This document shows, one piece after another, positions 5,375-5,997 of a DNA stretch of 5,997 bases; the first letter of the stretch is position 1, and the number at the start of each line of letters is the position of its first letter. The notes beneath the pieces are model-generated. The model was given only the letters and a program-made list of their open reading frames with translations. It was not told where the DNA came from and did no database searches. Where the stretch lies: assembly GCA_023427825.1 (NCBI GenBank), contig JAEZAI010000138.1, positions 1-5,997 of the forward strand, read 5' to 3'. Source of the stretch: Actinomycetes bacterium (lineage in GTDB: Bacteria > Actinomycetota > Acidimicrobiia > Acidimicrobiales > Microtrichaceae). Both the position numbers and the translations under genes were made by a program.

Positions 5375-5964
5375 CCGAGGACTGGGACCGCCCGGTCCCG
5401 CACTGGAGCGGCGACCCGTTCGCCACGCGGACCACCGTCCACGGGCTGCCGTCGGACCAGGTGCGCTCAGCGCTGCACAAGCACGTCCGGCGCGGGCGGG
5501 TCGAGCAGGCGGTGGCCGCGGCCGTCGAGCTGTGCCGGACCGACGCCGAGCACGAGGCGGAGATGTGGCGGCGCCTCCAGGTGCTGGCGGCCGAGGACGT
5601 CGGGTTGGGCGACCCCGCCGCGATCACGATCGTGCGGGCGTGCCACGAGTCCGCTGAGGACACGGAGCCGGGGGCCTACGACCGGCTCGTGTTCGCCGCG
5701 CACGCCGCCGGCTACCTGGCCGGCGCCCCCAAGGACCCGACGATCGGCGAGCTCATGCAGGTGGTGCTCCACACGGACCGGGTGCCCGACATCCCGCCCG
5801 AGGCGATCGACGTCCACACCCGCGCGGGCCAGGAGGCCGGTCGGACCATGGAGGACTGGTTCGCCGACGCCAACGTGCTCGAGCCCGAGGTCGCCGGCCG
5901 GGACCGCACCCACCAGGAGCGGCTGCGAGCGCTGTACCGCGACCTCGACCCCAGCGACGGCTGA
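5371..5964 (+). CDS. Stand-alone protein resembling the RarA/MgsA C-terminal domain
   Basis: This is a 197-residue soluble protein. Residues about 24-120 resemble the region after the AAA+ domain of RarA/MgsA (MgsA_C type). VRSALHKHVRRGRVEQAV (31-48) matches the SALHKSIRGSDPDAAL helix. MWRRLQVLAAEDVGLGDPAAI (65-85) matches ARRLVRIASEDIGLADPQAL. FAAHAAGYLAGAPKD (108-122) matches AQAAIYLALAPKS. No Walker A or B motif exists, so it is not an ATPase despite how relatives are often labelled. The end (DVHTRAGQEAGRTMEDWFADANVLEPEV, about 147-174) differs from RarA and recalls small stand-alone relatives. In RarA this region is used for tetramer formation at replication forks; whether that applies here is unknown. 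Its ATG overlaps the P450 stop (ATGA), with a weak GGGA at 5359-5362, so it is probably translationally coupled. A link to P450 function is not obvious. Confidence 0.75.
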   Translation: MTEDWDRPVPHWSGDPFATRTTVHGLPSDQVRSALHKHVRRGRVEQAVAAAVELCRTDAEHEAEMWRRLQVLAAEDVGLGDPAAITIVRACHESAEDTEPGAYDRLVFAAHAAGYLAGAPKDPTIGELMQVVLHTDRVPDIPPEAIDVHTRAGQEAGRTMEDWFADANVLEPEVAGRDRTHQERLRALYRDLDPSDG

Positions 5965-5970
5965 ACATCC

Positions 5971-5997
5971 GTGGCGAAATTGCGTGAGTTGCCCTAC
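5971..5997 (+). CDS. Possible start of a further gene, cut by window edge
   Basis: GTG at 5971 opens a frame of nine codons (VAKLRELPY) that leaves the window. No Shine-Dalgarno is seen, and codons such as AAA, TTG and CGT are unlike the G/C-ending codons of the neighbours. The stretch could equally be an AT-richer promoter region. Confidence 0.15.

Noticed and set aside
1..5997. CRISPR array, tRNA, insertion sequence or prophage remains
   Set aside because: I found no spaced repeat array, cloverleaf-like sequence, transposase motif or terminal inverted repeat on reading both strands. The only tandem repeat is the two-unit one at 4061-4100.

Overview
The window is GC-rich throughout, with G/C-rich third codon positions, short gene gaps, ATGA/GTGA stop-start overlaps and apparently leaderless starts. 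This fits a chromosomal segment of a high-GC actinomycete (Actinomycetota); I cannot name the genus. I see no rRNA, tRNA, CRISPR, transposase or phage structural gene. It looks like ordinary chromosome carrying some accessory metabolism.

Left part (1-2706): a DUF2804 protein of unknown function runs leftward and leaves the window at base 1. Divergent from it is a two-gene unit: a MarR-family regulator, then a 12-helix MFS exporter whose GTG start overlaps the regulator's stop. An 18/20 palindrome sits between the -35 and -10 elements in front of marR. This is the classic layout of an autorepressed MarR-MFS efflux pair, probably released by the exporter's substrate or a related ligand. The ligand is not visible from sequence.

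Middle (2690-4030): two leftward genes. The first is tag, a DNA-3-methyladenine glycosylase I with all its zinc and catalytic residues, whose end overlaps the end of the exporter gene by 17 bp. Upstream of it is a YbjQ/UPF0145-family protein with an unusual proline-rich tail. The spacer between them holds two hairpins and a short direct repeat.

Right part (4031-5997): a divergent intergenic region of 150 bp contains a 20-bp tandem duplication. It is followed by a rightward pair joined by an ATGA overlap: a full-length soluble cytochrome P450 with Asn in place of the usual I-helix Thr, and a 197-aa protein resembling the C-terminal helical region of the AAA+ factor RarA/MgsA without its ATPase. 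A new reading frame may begin at 5971, but too little is present to judge.

The most interesting items are the P450/RarA-tail pair, the altered P450 oxygen-activation motif, and the compact palindrome-controlled leaderless promoter of marR. Nothing here amounts to a clearly new multi-gene system.
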